A DNA stretch of 17,520 nt from NCBI GenBank assembly GCA_964247295.1, contig CAXTTV010000100.1:1-17520 (forward strand). Direction: 5' to 3'. This DNA comes from CAXTTV01 sp964247295 (GTDB lineage: Bacteria > Chloroflexota > Ktedonobacteria > Ktedonobacterales > Ktedonobacteraceae). How positions within the stretch are numbered: the first letter of the stretch is position 1; every line of letters begins with the position of its first letter. Both the position numbers and the translations under genes were made by a program. The notes under the pieces were generated by a model. It did no database searches. It was not told the origin of the DNA and saw only the letters and a program-made list of their open reading frames with translations. This document shows positions 6,783 through 14,933 of the stretch, in pieces.

Positions 6783-7027
6783 TATCAAGACACTGATTAT
6801 GGAGGCTGTGGATCCGTGAATAAAGAGGTTCTACCCGTCACAATCCACTCAGAAGCTCAAATGTATGTGAAATCCTTTTAATAGCTATCTTTTTCTTCAG
6901 TCGAAATATCTCTCAGTCTAAATTGTATCATTACATATACTTCAAAAGTAGCAGGATAGATCTGGCAGAGGATACAATAGAAAAGCAGTTCAATAGCCTT
7001 GATATCCAGAACATACGGAGGATAGTG

Positions 7028-7621
7028 ATGTCAGAGCGCTCTCAAGATCAACAAGAGCACTATTATGCGAGGGATCGCGAGGAATGGCGGCAGTGGCTTG
7101 AAAAGAACCATGTGACTTCCAGAGGCGTCTGGTTGATTTCATATAAACAGCAGGCGGGCCAGCCATTTGTTGCTTATGCTGATGCTGTGGAGGAAGCGCT
7201 CTGCTTTGGCTGGATAGATAGTCGACCCAATGTGCTGGATGAGGAACGTTATGCACGTTTCTTCTCGCCCAGAAAGCCGAAAAGTCCCTGGTCGCGCTTA
7301 AACAAGCAGCGTATTGAAAAGCTGATTGAACAAGGACTGATGACCGGGGCCGGACTGGTAGTGATCGAAGCCGCGAAGCGCGACGGCTCATGGAATAGCT
7401 ATGACGCGATCGAAGATCTGACGATCCCTGTTGATCTAGAGAAGGCATTGGCAGCCAATCCAACGGCCTCTCAGTATTTTCAAGCGTTCAGTCCCTCCGT
7501 CAAAAAAAGCATCTTATGGTGGATTGAAAGCGCGAAACGGTCTGAAACCAGAGAAAAAAGAATCGAAGAAACAGTTCGGCTGGCGGCACTGAATCAGAAA
7601 GCTAATCAGTACCGTCAATGA
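7028..7621 (+). CDS. YdeI/OmpD-associated family protein
   Basis: The 197-residue soluble protein matches the YdeI-like family (often annotated bacteriocin-protection or OmpD-associated). Visible signatures are FYARDREEWRQWLEKNH-like opening residues, GVWLISYKQ, the block YADAVEEALCFGWIDSRPN, then YARFFSPRKPKSPWSRLNKQR, and the C-terminal tail AFSPSVKKSILWWIESAKRSETREKRIEE. The biochemical role of the family is unclear. ATG 7028 is preferred because GGAGG lies 7 bases upstream and family members start near here; the open frame extends upstream to 6923 but that part shows no family features. Monocistronic by context. Confidence 0.85.
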   Translation: MSERSQDQQEHYYARDREEWRQWLEKNHVTSRGVWLISYKQQAGQPFVAYADAVEEALCFGWIDSRPNVLDEERYARFFSPRKPKSPWSRLNKQRIEKLIEQGLMTGAGLVVIEAAKRDGSWNSYDAIEDLTIPVDLEKALAANPTASQYFQAFSPSVKKSILWWIESAKRSETREKRIEETVRLAALNQKANQYRQ

Positions 7622-7803
7622 TCCACCTTCTCGTGGCTCACTACATTTTTCTCAATGAAGACCAGAAATCACACCTCCTACTCAATCATCCACCTCAATC
7701 GGCCCCATTCCTTCCTCATGCCGCTGGATCTACGGTTCCCTTGGATAATTCGCTATTGCATGACTGTTCGGGGTTTCCAGAGATGGGTGTATGAGGAGTA
7801 AAA

Positions 7804-7832
7804 GCCCTCTAGAATGAAAACATTCAGGGGGC
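7804..7832 (-). terminator. Terminator of the cupin gene
   Basis: On the minus strand a stem of about 11 bp with a bulge (GCCCCCTGAATG with CATTCTAGAGGGC, TTTT loop) is followed by TTTTAC. It lies about 17 bases after the cupin stop codon. The stretch 7622-7797 between the convergent genes shows nothing further. Confidence 0.55.
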
Positions 7833-7848
7833 CTTCTAGAACAAGGAT

Positions 7849-8331
7849 TCAGGCAACGGGTAACGGGGGGCCTAGGAGTTCCATTCCATGCGTTCTCCAG
7901 ATTTCGGGATTGAGGGGCGGCATTGCGCGTGCTTTCGTGACTTCGCGGAAAAAGTCCTCCATTTTGCCGGCAGGGAAGAATGATATGAGTATCCGACCGT
8001 GTGTTTCTCCGATTGAAGCCCAGACGTGAGGGACCCGGCGAGGCGCTAATAGGGAGTCGCCCGGCTGGAGCAGAAATTGCTCTGATCCTACCTCAAATTT
8101 AAAGATGCCTTCAAGGATCAAAAACCATTCATCTTGATTGTGGTGGAGGTGGCGGGCCGGGCCGCCTTTGGCGTGAAAGATATTCTCCAAAATAAAGGGA
8201 TCATTGGAGTTTGTAGATTTCATTTTAAATGTAATGGTGCTGATGCCTAGACTCCGTGTCTCGCCTTCGAGATCTTGATTGCTTGCAAGGTATAATGCCG
8301 TTGGCATCTCTGCCGAGCTTGAATCACTCAT
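7849..8331 (-). CDS. Cupin domain protein
   Basis: The 160-residue protein is a single-domain cupin. Motif 1 is GGPARHLHHNQDEWFLILEG at about residues 56-75, giving the metal-ligand pattern H-x-H(H)-x4-E; motif 2 is PGDSLLAPRRVPHVW at about 90-104, with its histidine. A short N-terminal extension and a C-terminal helix (FFPAGKMEDFFREV) complete it. Such proteins may be small dioxygenases, isomerases or ligand sensors; the LISFFPAGKMEDFFRE tail is common in the 'cupin domain-containing' quercetinase-like group, but no substrate can be named. The ATG at 8331 has GGGAGAAAGAG directly before it. A terminator follows at 7804-7832. Confidence 0.85.
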   Translation of the reverse strand: MSDSSSAEMPTALYLASNQDLEGETRSLGISTITFKMKSTNSNDPFILENIFHAKGGPARHLHHNQDEWFLILEGIFKFEVGSEQFLLQPGDSLLAPRRVPHVWASIGETHGRILISFFPAGKMEDFFREVTKARAMPPLNPEIWRTHGMELLGPPLPVA

Positions 8332-8425
8332 CTCTTTCTCCCATTCATAATTACCTGTTTATGCTCATCTATAGATATCTGTTTTCAAGTATAACATGGA
8401 GAAGAGAAAAAATAGCACGATGGTT

Positions 8426-8614
8426 CTATCCAATCAGGCTCGTCAGATGCGGTTCGTGTTGCGCGGTCAGATCCCAGGGGACCGAACAGAGCGGGTCACT
8501 GCCATAGTTGACGCTCAGATACCCAACGTAGTAGATGGCGCTGATCAAGGCGAACACGCAGGCCGCCGTCTTTGCCTGGCAACAGGGCCTGGTGCGCCGC
8601 TCTGAGATACATAA
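8426..8614 (-). pseudogene. Coding remnant with high GC3 (C-terminal fragment of an unknown protein)
   Basis: In the 329-base gap between the nuclease and the cupin, one minus-strand frame is open for 63 codons (stop TAG at 8426-8428, upstream in-frame TGA at 8615-8617) without a convincing start codon or ribosome site. It reads protein-like, with CVFALISAIYYVGYLSV then NYGSDPLCSVPWDLTAQ, and has a strong preference for G/C at third positions. It looks like the tail of a decayed or truncated gene, possibly with one membrane segment, rather than random sequence. I do not recognise the family. The remaining parts of the gap hold the cupin promoter region (8335-8400) and a weak hairpin (8605-8652). 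Confidence 0.35.
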
Positions 8615-8660
8615 TCAGGCAGCCTCATTAGATAACCGGTGTGCCCTGATGTATCCTGCT

Positions 8661-9596
8661 TTATAGATTTTTTGAGTATTGGAAAAGGTCCATTATTTTT
8701 TCAAAAGTGAAGCTAAGAGTCTGCTGAGGATCGGCCAGGACCGCATAGAATGGCCGTCCATAGTACTGACATACATCTCCTACAGGAGGACTATCGACCC
8801 CAGTCGCGTATCCCTGGTGGCGGTACGCACCCGAAATTTGTGGATCGTGGATGGGAGCAAAGCGCCATTGGATCAAGAGATTATGGAGGCGTTTCAGGCC
8901 TTTCATACCATGCAGCGGAGAGGGATCGACAAAGAACAGCGCGAGATCGGCGCGAAGAAAGTCGGCGCGCCAGAGAAACATATCGAGGTCCGGCCCCTGA
9001 AGTTGGAGTGTTGAGGTTTTGCATTCCAGAAAAAGCAACTGCTTGTTTGGGAGCGCGATCACATCCAGGTCTCCTGGATCACCAATGTGAAGGAATTCTC
9101 TGATCCTCACACCATGTCGAACGGGGACTAGTCCCTGCCCGGTGGAGGCATAAAAGCGTCGAAGCCATTCCGCGCACCACCATTCAAAGGTGTGACCGAT
9201 ATCTTTGAGTTCTCGAAGTGCCGGTCCACGGATGTAGCGTTTTCTGGCAAAAAGTAGCATATCTTGGTCATGTAAAAAGTCTATATACTCTGTGAGTTGC
9301 TGACGATCGGGACAGACAGCTTGAAACTGCTCCAGGCAACTAGAAGGGGATATCAGAAGGAGACGGAGCAGGGTTCGAAAAGGGCTGGCATCAAAAAGAT
9401 GATAGAACGTTCTATCCGTATAACGTTCCATCGTAGATGAGAGCAGCCATGGTTGACGAATGGTCTGCGGATCAGTATAGATAGGCTGAGATTCAAGCAA
9501 ACCCCAACCATGCCTTTTGAGCCGAATAGCAAATCTATCGAGTTCAACAAATTGCTCGCGCTGAGAATGGGGAACAGCATAGCCGGAAGGACTCAT
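8661..9596 (-). CDS. PD-(D/E)XK nuclease-domain protein, Card1-like but without CARF domain
   Basis: The 311-residue soluble protein shows a restriction-endonuclease-like active site: E138 in GHTFEWWCAEWLRR, D178 in GDPGDLDVI, and E191-x-K193 in LLFLECKTS. A helix containing FE, then a 'xLDVI' strand, then 'ECKT', is the layout of the nuclease domain of Card1/Can2 (DUF1887) proteins. Residues about 75-130 (LLLISPSSCLEQF to ARKRYIRGPAL) could be the winged helix that precedes it in those proteins, but the cyclic-oligoadenylate-binding CARF domain is absent; residues 1-70 show no such fold signature. The C-terminal 110 residues are unassigned. ATG 9596 has a weak AAAGGG upstream. The gene is alone, preceded by nested inverted repeats at 9605-9685. 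Nuclease fold is likely; the Card1 relation is inference. Confidence 0.65.
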   Translation of the reverse strand: MSPSGYAVPHSQREQFVELDRFAIRLKRHGWGLLESQPIYTDPQTIRQPWLLSSTMERYTDRTFYHLFDASPFRTLLRLLLISPSSCLEQFQAVCPDRQQLTEYIDFLHDQDMLLFARKRYIRGPALRELKDIGHTFEWWCAEWLRRFYASTGQGLVPVRHGVRIREFLHIGDPGDLDVIALPNKQLLFLECKTSTLQLQGPDLDMFLWRADFLRADLALFFVDPSPLHGMKGLKRLHNLLIQWRFAPIHDPQISGAYRHQGYATGVDSPPVGDVCQYYGRPFYAVLADPQQTLSFTFEKIMDLFQYSKNL

Positions 9597-9604
9597 AAGT
9601 TTCC

Positions 9605-9685
9605 CTTTATCACAGATAGTAAGATACTATTTCACAACTTTATATCATAAAAGATGTGAAAAAGGCATAAAAAAATGTGATAAAG
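9605..9685. promoter_or_regulatory. Nested inverted repeats upstream of the nuclease gene
   Basis: CTTTATCACA (9605-9614) and TGTGATAAAG (9676-9685) form a perfect 10-bp inverted pair. Inside it TTTCACA (9630-9636) and TGTGAAA (9655-9661) form a second pair. All four carry the same TCACA/TGTGA core. They occupy the promoter region of the nuclease gene, so a repressor or activator that binds several half-sites is plausible. Confidence 0.45.
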
Positions 9686-9723
9686 TAGTTCCGGTAGCTG
9701 TAAATAGTGTAGAGTTTCAAAAA

Positions 9724-9769
9724 ACCCTGGTGAGGAAGCTTGATAGCAACCTTTGTTTCCTCACCGGGT
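9724..9769 (-). terminator. Terminator of the small membrane protein gene
   Basis: The arms CCCTGGTGAGGAA (9725-9737) and TTCCTCACCGGG (9757-9768) pair over about 12 bp with one bulge. On the minus strand the stem is followed by TTTTTT (complement of 9719-9724), 24 bases after the stop codon of the membrane protein gene. The plus strand also has TCTTTTT after the stem, so it can act both ways. Confidence 0.75.
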
Positions 9770-9792
9770 CTTTTTCCATGTAAAGAAGAGAA

Positions 9793-10257
9793 TTAGAGGC
9801 TCACGTTTGCTTTTGCCTGACGGGCAGCGATCCGATCCTCGATTACCAGCAGAACAAGCAGCACAGCCTCAACCGCTTTATCCAGGTATCCGAGTTGGAC
9901 CGATTTCAATCCAAGCAGAGCAAAATAGGCAATGATCGTAACCGCCGTAAAGGCAATCAGAGCCCAGCGGATCAGGCGCTGATACCTTTTGAGGGGCGGT
10001 AAATAGAGAGCTACAACCAGGACAATATAGCCAATTGCATTCAAAATGAACAAAGTAGGCAGGTTCTGAAAAATCAACGTCATCATATCGGGAGCGCCGC
10101 CAGCAGGAGGGCCTCCGGCAGACGGGTGACTTGCAAAGGCCCCCATCGCCACAGCCTTGTCCAGGTGAATGGCAGCAGTAACCACGGCAAGTATAATAAT
10201 CGCGATTGGGAGCAGACTCCCCAGGGTCGTTGAGCGACGTAACGTAAGTTGACTCAT
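9793..10257 (-). CDS. Small integral membrane protein, four helices, unknown function
   Basis: The 154-residue protein has predicted membrane helices at about 13-31, 67-86, 97-116 and 124-140, with a Gly/Pro-rich, probably extracytoplasmic loop between the first two (SHPSAGGPPAGGAPDMM). The C-terminus is short and basic. I do not recognise a named family; the topology loosely recalls DoxX-like or DUF-type four-helix proteins. ATG 10257 has GAAGGA 6 bases upstream. The gene is divergent from the two-component system and ends at a strong terminator. Confidence 0.7.
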   Translation of the reverse strand: MSQLTLRRSTTLGSLLPIAIIILAVVTAAIHLDKAVAMGAFASHPSAGGPPAGGAPDMMTLIFQNLPTLFILNAIGYIVLVVALYLPPLKRYQRLIRWALIAFTAVTIIAYFALLGLKSVQLGYLDKAVEAVLLVLLVIEDRIAARQAKANVSL

Positions 10258-10406
10258 GAAATATCCTTCTTCTTTTTTCGTATGGTGATAGCATCCGCTA
10301 TAGGATCAAGTATAGTCTCAACGTATCAACATTCTAGTTATGAAATTGTTAACAAACTATCAACAGGATTTTTCTCGGGGCACCTGCTCTTTTTACACAT
10401 TTTCTC

Positions 10407-10415
10407 TGGTATAAT
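10407..10415 (+). promoter_or_regulatory. Extended -10 promoter of the two-component operon
   Basis: TGGTATAAT contains a perfect TATAAT (10410-10415) preceded by the TGn extension. No good -35 is found 17 bases upstream, as is common with extended -10 promoters. The start codon lies 56 bases downstream. A perfect palindrome TTGTTAACAA at 10346-10355 lies upstream and could be a regulator site. Confidence 0.5.
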
Positions 10416-10470
10416 AATCAGAAAAAAGATAAACAGACTCTATATATTGTTCACACCTTAAGGAAAAGAT

Positions 10471-11178
10471 ATGCTACGTGAGAAGACTGCAACAGTTTTA
10501 ATCGTTGATGATGACGAAACCATTTTGGATCTGATGCGCGATTTTCTGGAATCGGAATTGTTTGTGGTAGAGACAGCAAGAGGGGGCGAAGAAGCCTGGG
10601 TCACCTTAAAGCGAACTGCCGTGGACTGTATTCTACTCGATGTGATGCTTCCGGGTATTTCCGGTTTTGATTTATGCCGCCAGATTCGTGAAACCAGCGA
10701 TGTTCCTCTGCTTTTTCTCAGTGCTTGCCAGACGGGGACCGATAAGCTTCGTGGGTTAGGGCTGGGTGGAGATGATTATATTGTAAAGTCCGCGACCCCC
10801 GCCGAAGTAGTAGCGCGCATTAAAGCGGTTTTGCGCCGGGCTCGATCCCAGTCGGATAGTCATATAGCGCGACAGGTTATCCTGGATTTTGGACGCTTAG
10901 TGATCAATGTTTCGGCGCGTGAGGTCAGTATAGATGGAAAGGTAATTGCGCTTCCAGCGCGCGAGTTTGCCTTGCTCCAATTGCTCGCGGAGCACCCCAG
11001 GCAGGTCTTGACGCGCGAACAGATATTCGAGAAGTGTTGGGGAGAGATTGGGGATCGCCATACGGTCGCCGTGCATATCGCGCGCCTGCGTGAGAAGATC
11101 GAGCCAGACCCCACGCACCCGGTCTATATCAGCACCGTTTGGGGCATAGGATATCGTTTTGAAGGAGGGAAGCGATGA
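10471..11178 (+). CDS. OmpR/PhoB-family response regulator
   Basis: The 235-residue protein has an N-terminal receiver domain with the acidic pocket DDD at 13-15, phospho-acceptor D57 in CILLDVMLPG, the switch serine S84 in LLFLSA, and K106 in GDDYIVKSA; the usual KPF is KSA. The C-terminal winged helix at about 130-233 shows REFALLQLLAEHPRQVLTREQI and the recognition part HTVAVHIARLREKI, followed by the GIGYRF wing. It receives phosphate from the downstream kinase and binds DNA. ATG 10471 has AAGGAAAAGAT before it, and its stop overlaps the kinase start by 4 bases (ATGA), so the two are translationally coupled. Targets are unknown; the divergent membrane protein gene is one candidate. Confidence 0.95.
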   Translation: MLREKTATVLIVDDDETILDLMRDFLESELFVVETARGGEEAWVTLKRTAVDCILLDVMLPGISGFDLCRQIRETSDVPLLFLSACQTGTDKLRGLGLGGDDYIVKSATPAEVVARIKAVLRRARSQSDSHIARQVILDFGRLVINVSAREVSIDGKVIALPAREFALLQLLAEHPRQVLTREQIFEKCWGEIGDRHTVAVHIARLREKIEPDPTHPVYISTVWGIGYRFEGGKR

Positions 11179-12512
11179 GACAGCTCTCTTTGCGTGCCTG
11201 CATGATCATGGCCCTGGTGCTGATTATTATTGTAGCTTTTTTCTCGATAGAAGGACCCTCGCTGGTACTCTCCTATCGTACAAATCAGACATGGCAGAGC
11301 GATATCAAAGCCTCCATGTGGTTCACTGATAGTTCGCAGTGGCGAGATCCTGCTTGGCAGCAAAAGATCACAAAAAGACTGGCAGCTCTGGACATATCTG
11401 CCGTGATCCGCGATCCACAGGGCCATATTTTGTATCATGCCGGGACATGGAACCAGGAGGAAGGGGCATCTCAAGAAATCATCGTCATGGATGGTCATCA
11501 GCCGGTTGGGACCGTCTTTTTGTATGAATGCACCCCGACCGCTTGGTTAACGCAACATTACCTTTTAATTGGGTTAGGAGTGCTGTTGTTAACCCTGACA
11601 GGCGTTGTCTGCTTTAGCTTTCTCACCATCCTCAAGCCGCTTTCTGCCCTGGCCCAGGCGGCCCATAAGGTCAGGCAGAATGAGTACGATTTTCAGTTGC
11701 CCGCAACGCCAATGCGCGAAGTGGAAACCGTGTTTACAGCCTTCGATATGATGAGCAGGGGGCTTCGTGAATCATTGCAGAGGCAGACGGAGCTGGAGCA
11801 GGAGCGGCGGCTCTTTATCAGCGCGATCGCGCACGATCTGCGAACGCCTCTTTTCTCACTTCGAGGGTATCTGGAAGGGTTAGCAACTGGTCTGGCGAAT
11901 ACACCTGAGAAAGCCGCGAAATATATAGGGGTGTGTCAGGCAAAGGCCGCCTTATTAGAGCGCCTGATCGGGGATCTTTTTGTCTATACCCAGTTTGAGT
12001 ATCTGGAGCAAATACCGCAGCGAGAAACACTAGAGATTGGAGCTTTGATAACCCATGTCCTTGAGAGTCTGGAGCCGCAGGTGCAGAGCAAAAGGATTAC
12101 TCTCGTAAGCGAGCCGCCAGCAGAGCCCTGTTTTACGCAAGGAGATGAGCATCTGCTGACCCGCGTCTTTGAGAACTTGTTGGATAACGCGATCCGGTAT
12201 ACTCCTGAGCAGGGCACTATTCGAGTGCAGTGGCATCCCGAGCAGGAGCGTATCATCTTTAGTATCACCGACACCGGACCAGGAATCAGCTCAACGGACC
12301 TCCCACATCTGTTTATGCCCCTTTACCGGGGAGATCCCTCAAGAAGCTCACACACAGGTGGTGCCGGCTTAGGCTTGACCATTGCTCAGCGCATATTGAA
12401 GGCCCACGATGGAGATCTGGTTGCCCGGAACGCCGTGGAGAAAGGCTCCGTTTTTACTGGTTCGCTTGCCCTTTCCACCAGGGCTGCCTCGATGGTTCTT
12501 GAGCACGTGTGA
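11175..12512 (+). CDS. Sensor histidine kinase (HAMP, HisKA, HATPase_c)
   Basis: The 445-residue membrane kinase has a first membrane helix at about 8-25, an extracytoplasmic sensor of about 100 residues (26-126), and a second helix at about 129-151. A HAMP linker (ILKPLSALAQAAHKV to MMSRGL) follows, then the phospho-acceptor H220 in AIAHDLRTPL. The ATPase domain holds the N box NLLDNAIRYTPEQG, G1 DTGPGIS and G2 GGAGLGLTIAQRILKAHDG. It phosphorylates the response regulator encoded just upstream. The periplasmic domain has no recognisable ligand-binding signature, so the signal is unknown. The next gene converges 21 bases after the stop without a clear terminator between them. Confidence 0.95.
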   Translation: MRQLSLRACMIMALVLIIIVAFFSIEGPSLVLSYRTNQTWQSDIKASMWFTDSSQWRDPAWQQKITKRLAALDISAVIRDPQGHILYHAGTWNQEEGASQEIIVMDGHQPVGTVFLYECTPTAWLTQHYLLIGLGVLLLTLTGVVCFSFLTILKPLSALAQAAHKVRQNEYDFQLPATPMREVETVFTAFDMMSRGLRESLQRQTELEQERRLFISAIAHDLRTPLFSLRGYLEGLATGLANTPEKAAKYIGVCQAKAALLERLIGDLFVYTQFEYLEQIPQRETLEIGALITHVLESLEPQVQSKRITLVSEPPAEPCFTQGDEHLLTRVFENLLDNAIRYTPEQGTIRVQWHPEQERIIFSITDTGPGISSTDLPHLFMPLYRGDPSRSSHTGGAGLGLTIAQRILKAHDGDLVARNAVEKGSVFTGSLALSTRAASMVLEHV

Positions 12513-12533
12513 TGCCTGGGTATATCTTATCTG

Positions 12534-13043
12534 TTATAAGTCGGCTCTGGAGCGATGAAGCAGATAGGCATAGACATCATCCCCATCGCTATCAAGATAA
12601 CGCTCCCCGCGTTCATAGCCGCGTTTCTCCCAAAAGGCGAGCGCGGGGGCGTTTTGGACTAAGATAGACAGCTTGATCTGCCGGACCTCAGAAGAAGAGA
12701 AAAGATATAGTTCTAGTAAGGAAGCAGCTTCTGAACCGTAGCCCTGTCCTTGAAAGGCATCTCGAATAATCAGCAGATCGATCCAGGCGGTCTCTGGAAA
12801 AGAAAAATACGCCGTCTCCGCAATCCCAATAAGAGTGCTGTTCTGATCGAAAATGCCCCAGACACTGCCACCAGTCTGGCTGAGCATATCCTCTATATCA
12901 GCGCAAGCGTCATTAAGCACTAAACCTTGAGGACGGTTGCGCCATTCGTTAAACTGTGTGTCTCCATTGAAAGCCGGAAGTAACGTCTGGGCATCTTCAA
13001 TAGTCTTACTTGTTAAGGTTAGACGGTTTCCTTGTAATCTCAT
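12534..13043 (-). CDS. GNAT-family N-acetyltransferase (RimJ/RimL-like)
   Basis: The 169-residue protein opens with RLTLTSKTIEDAQTLLPAFN and carries the acetyl-CoA-binding motif A: WIDLLIIRDAFQGQGYGSEA, with the Q-x-x-G-x-G/A-type loop QGQGYG. Motif B follows in IKLSILVQNAPALAFWEKRGYERG. This is the usual single-domain GNAT that acetylates small amines, antibiotics or N-termini; substrate unknown. ATG 13043 is preferred over the TTG one codon earlier; GGAG lies 9 bases upstream. Convergent with the kinase gene. Confidence 0.88.
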   Translation of the reverse strand: MRLQGNRLTLTSKTIEDAQTLLPAFNGDTQFNEWRNRPQGLVLNDACADIEDMLSQTGGSVWGIFDQNSTLIGIAETAYFSFPETAWIDLLIIRDAFQGQGYGSEAASLLELYLFSSSEVRQIKLSILVQNAPALAFWEKRGYERGERYLDSDGDDVYAYLLHRSRADL

Positions 13044-13103
13044 CAATATACTCCATTGGGTGTTTTCGTATCTCTACAACGGACCCGATCAGAAAAAAAT
13101 GAG

Positions 13104-13982
13104 CTAGAGTCTGGAATATCTGTCCTGGAACAGACCAAGCTGTTTGCGCAATAAGCTGTATCCAATAAGGACCGCAGAGACTTCTAGCCCTGCATATACA
13201 AAAACGATCTGCATACTATGAAGCAACAGTATACCTTTTCCATTCTCTGTTGCTTCTCCTAGAACCAGAAAGAGGCCGATCCCAATCCCCAGAAGAGTCA
13301 CAATAAGCCATTGACGTGGGAAGCGAGCTGAAATCCGACCTTGCTCTGTTTGATCCAGTGTATCCGGAAAAAGCGCGTTTCCCAATGCCCATAGCGGAAC
13401 AAAAAGTAACACGGCACCTATGATTACAGTTAAAAGTTCGCCAACCATGCTTTGTGTAAGATTTTCGGGATAGAAGGCCAGGACGATAACCATTGCAACC
13501 ATGATTACGATCCCCTTTTTCCAGGCTCCGGAGCTTTGTGGGAGCCCTATATGGCGAGCGGAAACGAAAATCACAATTCCAACTACCAGAGCAAAGAGAG
13601 CTAGAACCACAGTCAAAAAGAGTAATTCAGAGCTTGCAGGTTGACCGATCCATCGAGAGAGATGCCGTAGCATCGCTACTATGTCCCCAATGAGTGTAAG
13701 TAGGACTGAAAGAGCAATTCCCATCTGTGTCCGAGCAATCAAGATCTGTTGTTTTGTATCTTGTGTTCCACGACGGTATAACTTGATTGTCCTGATAGAT
13801 GAGAGAGCCCCCAAAAAGACAGTCGTCTCTAGTGCGAAAGAGCCAAGAGCATCGTATGGATCGAAGGCAAAAGGAATGAGTTTTGAAAGCATGGCATCGT
13901 GTTTCGTGAACATAAAGAAGAGATAGAATGCGATTGTTAATGCTAAGGTGATTAGCGCATTGAGGGTTGCTTTTCTCAGCAT
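13104..13982 (-). CDS. Multi-pass membrane protein, unknown function
   Basis: The 292-residue protein has about eight predicted membrane helices (around 8-25, 45-63, 85-108, 120-143, 154-171, 180-203, 224-245 and 255-277) and short charged loops such as RTIKLYRRGTQDTKQQ. No transporter or enzyme motif is visible. It starts at ATG 13982, with AAAGG about 10 bases upstream, 27 bases after the stop of the upstream membrane protein gene, and so is the third gene of the PadR operon. I do not recognise a family. Confidence 0.72.
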   Translation of the reverse strand: MLRKATLNALITLALTIAFYLFFMFTKHDAMLSKLIPFAFDPYDALGSFALETTVFLGALSSIRTIKLYRRGTQDTKQQILIARTQMGIALSVLLTLIGDIVAMLRHLSRWIGQPASSELLFLTVVLALFALVVGIVIFVSARHIGLPQSSGAWKKGIVIMVAMVIVLAFYPENLTQSMVGELLTVIIGAVLLFVPLWALGNALFPDTLDQTEQGRISARFPRQWLIVTLLGIGIGLFLVLGEATENGKGILLLHSMQIVFVYAGLEVSAVLIGYSLLRKQLGLFQDRYSRL

Positions 13983-14009
13983 GATGCTTATGCCTTTCTA
14001 TTTGCACTA

Positions 14010-14933
14010 TTAAATTATGGTTTTCCGTAGAATGGAACGAGCAGAGAGACCGCGAATCAAAGCAAAAATTGCGAGTCCAGTTGCAAGAATCATTTCTAGA
14101 ACAATGCTAACCCAGGTCCAGGTAGTGCTGGTTCTAAGAATCCCTGCGTTTCCCGTGAAGAGCTGCGGAGCACTGGCATGCAGCCCCAGTCCCCAGAGGA
14201 TTATCGCCAGTAGAACCAGGGTCATCGCGATGGTACAACAAGCAAAGGGAAGAAGCGCAAAAAACAGAAGTTTCTCTGGAATTTCGCTTTGCGCAACCGC
14301 AGTGCAGACTGCACCCGTACTAGAAATAATCGCGATGATCAATGTACCAAAAAATAGACTGCGATAAAGGAGAATCTGCCAGATCGACTCGGTATGCGGT
14401 TGTTCAATTACTTCCAGTAACAATGTAGTTCCCAGAAAGATCAGGAAGGCCAGGGGCGGCACTGCTAACATGGCTAAGGTATTGTAGCGCTTCTGGACGA
14501 AGACCAACTTGATTATTGCTATTACAATAGGCAAGCCACCGATAATCATCGCAATCAGGGTTGCGATCGCGCCAGCTACTACAAGATAAAATGGGAGACC
14601 TACCAAATTGGAGGTTTGAGTTGCCTGCTGAAATGCCGCTTCTTCTGTCATCTTTTGAAAGCCTGTCCCCGCAATCATAAAGCCAACGAACGAGCAGAAT
14701 AGTATCAGCAAAGAGGAGCGTAGTGCGAGAATCATTTGTCTGTCTTTTTCAGGTGGCGAGAGTGCAGTCATCCCAAAGTGCGGATGCAGATGAGCATCAA
14801 GTGCCCCGAAAACAAGATCGACACCATCCAGGATTGAGAGAGGTCGTTGTTCAAGCAGATCAAGAAACTCCTCCCCGTAGCGATTGCGCCACTGACGTGG
14901 ATAGAGGCGGATCATATGTTTTGTTATTCTCAT
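14010..14933 (-). CDS. Membrane protein with N-terminal 'YPRQWRNRYGEEF' domain, PadR-associated
   Basis: The 307-residue protein has a cytoplasmic N-terminal segment of about 60 residues, IRLYPRQWRNRYGEEFLDLLE, then LDGVDLVFGALDAHLHPH. This segment recurs in proteins encoded next to PadR regulators in Actinobacteria and Chloroflexota and resembles the 'permease prefix' type of domain. About six membrane helices follow (near 70-93, 118-140, 154-172, 187-212, 219-247 and 271-293). Function is unknown; a role in a signalling or efflux-related membrane system under PadR control is an inference. Its start overlaps the PadR stop by 4 bases (ATGA), showing translational coupling. Confidence 0.75.
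   Translation of the reverse strand: MRITKHMIRLYPRQWRNRYGEEFLDLLEQRPLSILDGVDLVFGALDAHLHPHFGMTALSPPEKDRQMILALRSSLLILFCSFVGFMIAGTGFQKMTEEAAFQQATQTSNLVGLPFYLVVAGAIATLIAMIIGGLPIVIAIIKLVFVQKRYNTLAMLAVPPLAFLIFLGTTLLLEVIEQPHTESIWQILLYRSLFFGTLIIAIISSTGAVCTAVAQSEIPEKLLFFALLPFACCTIAMTLVLLAIILWGLGLHASAPQLFTGNAGILRTSTTWTWVSIVLEMILATGLAIFALIRGLSARSILRKTII

Noticed and set aside
6816..6881. 21-codon frame starting with GTG and preceded by GGAGG in the gap before the YdeI gene
   Set aside because: Ribosome-site spacing is acceptable, but the peptide resembles nothing and a frame this short is expected by chance.
8396..8605. Plus-strand frame of 69 codons between the cupin and nuclease genes
   Set aside because: No ribosome site; third-position bias favours the minus-strand frame at the same place.
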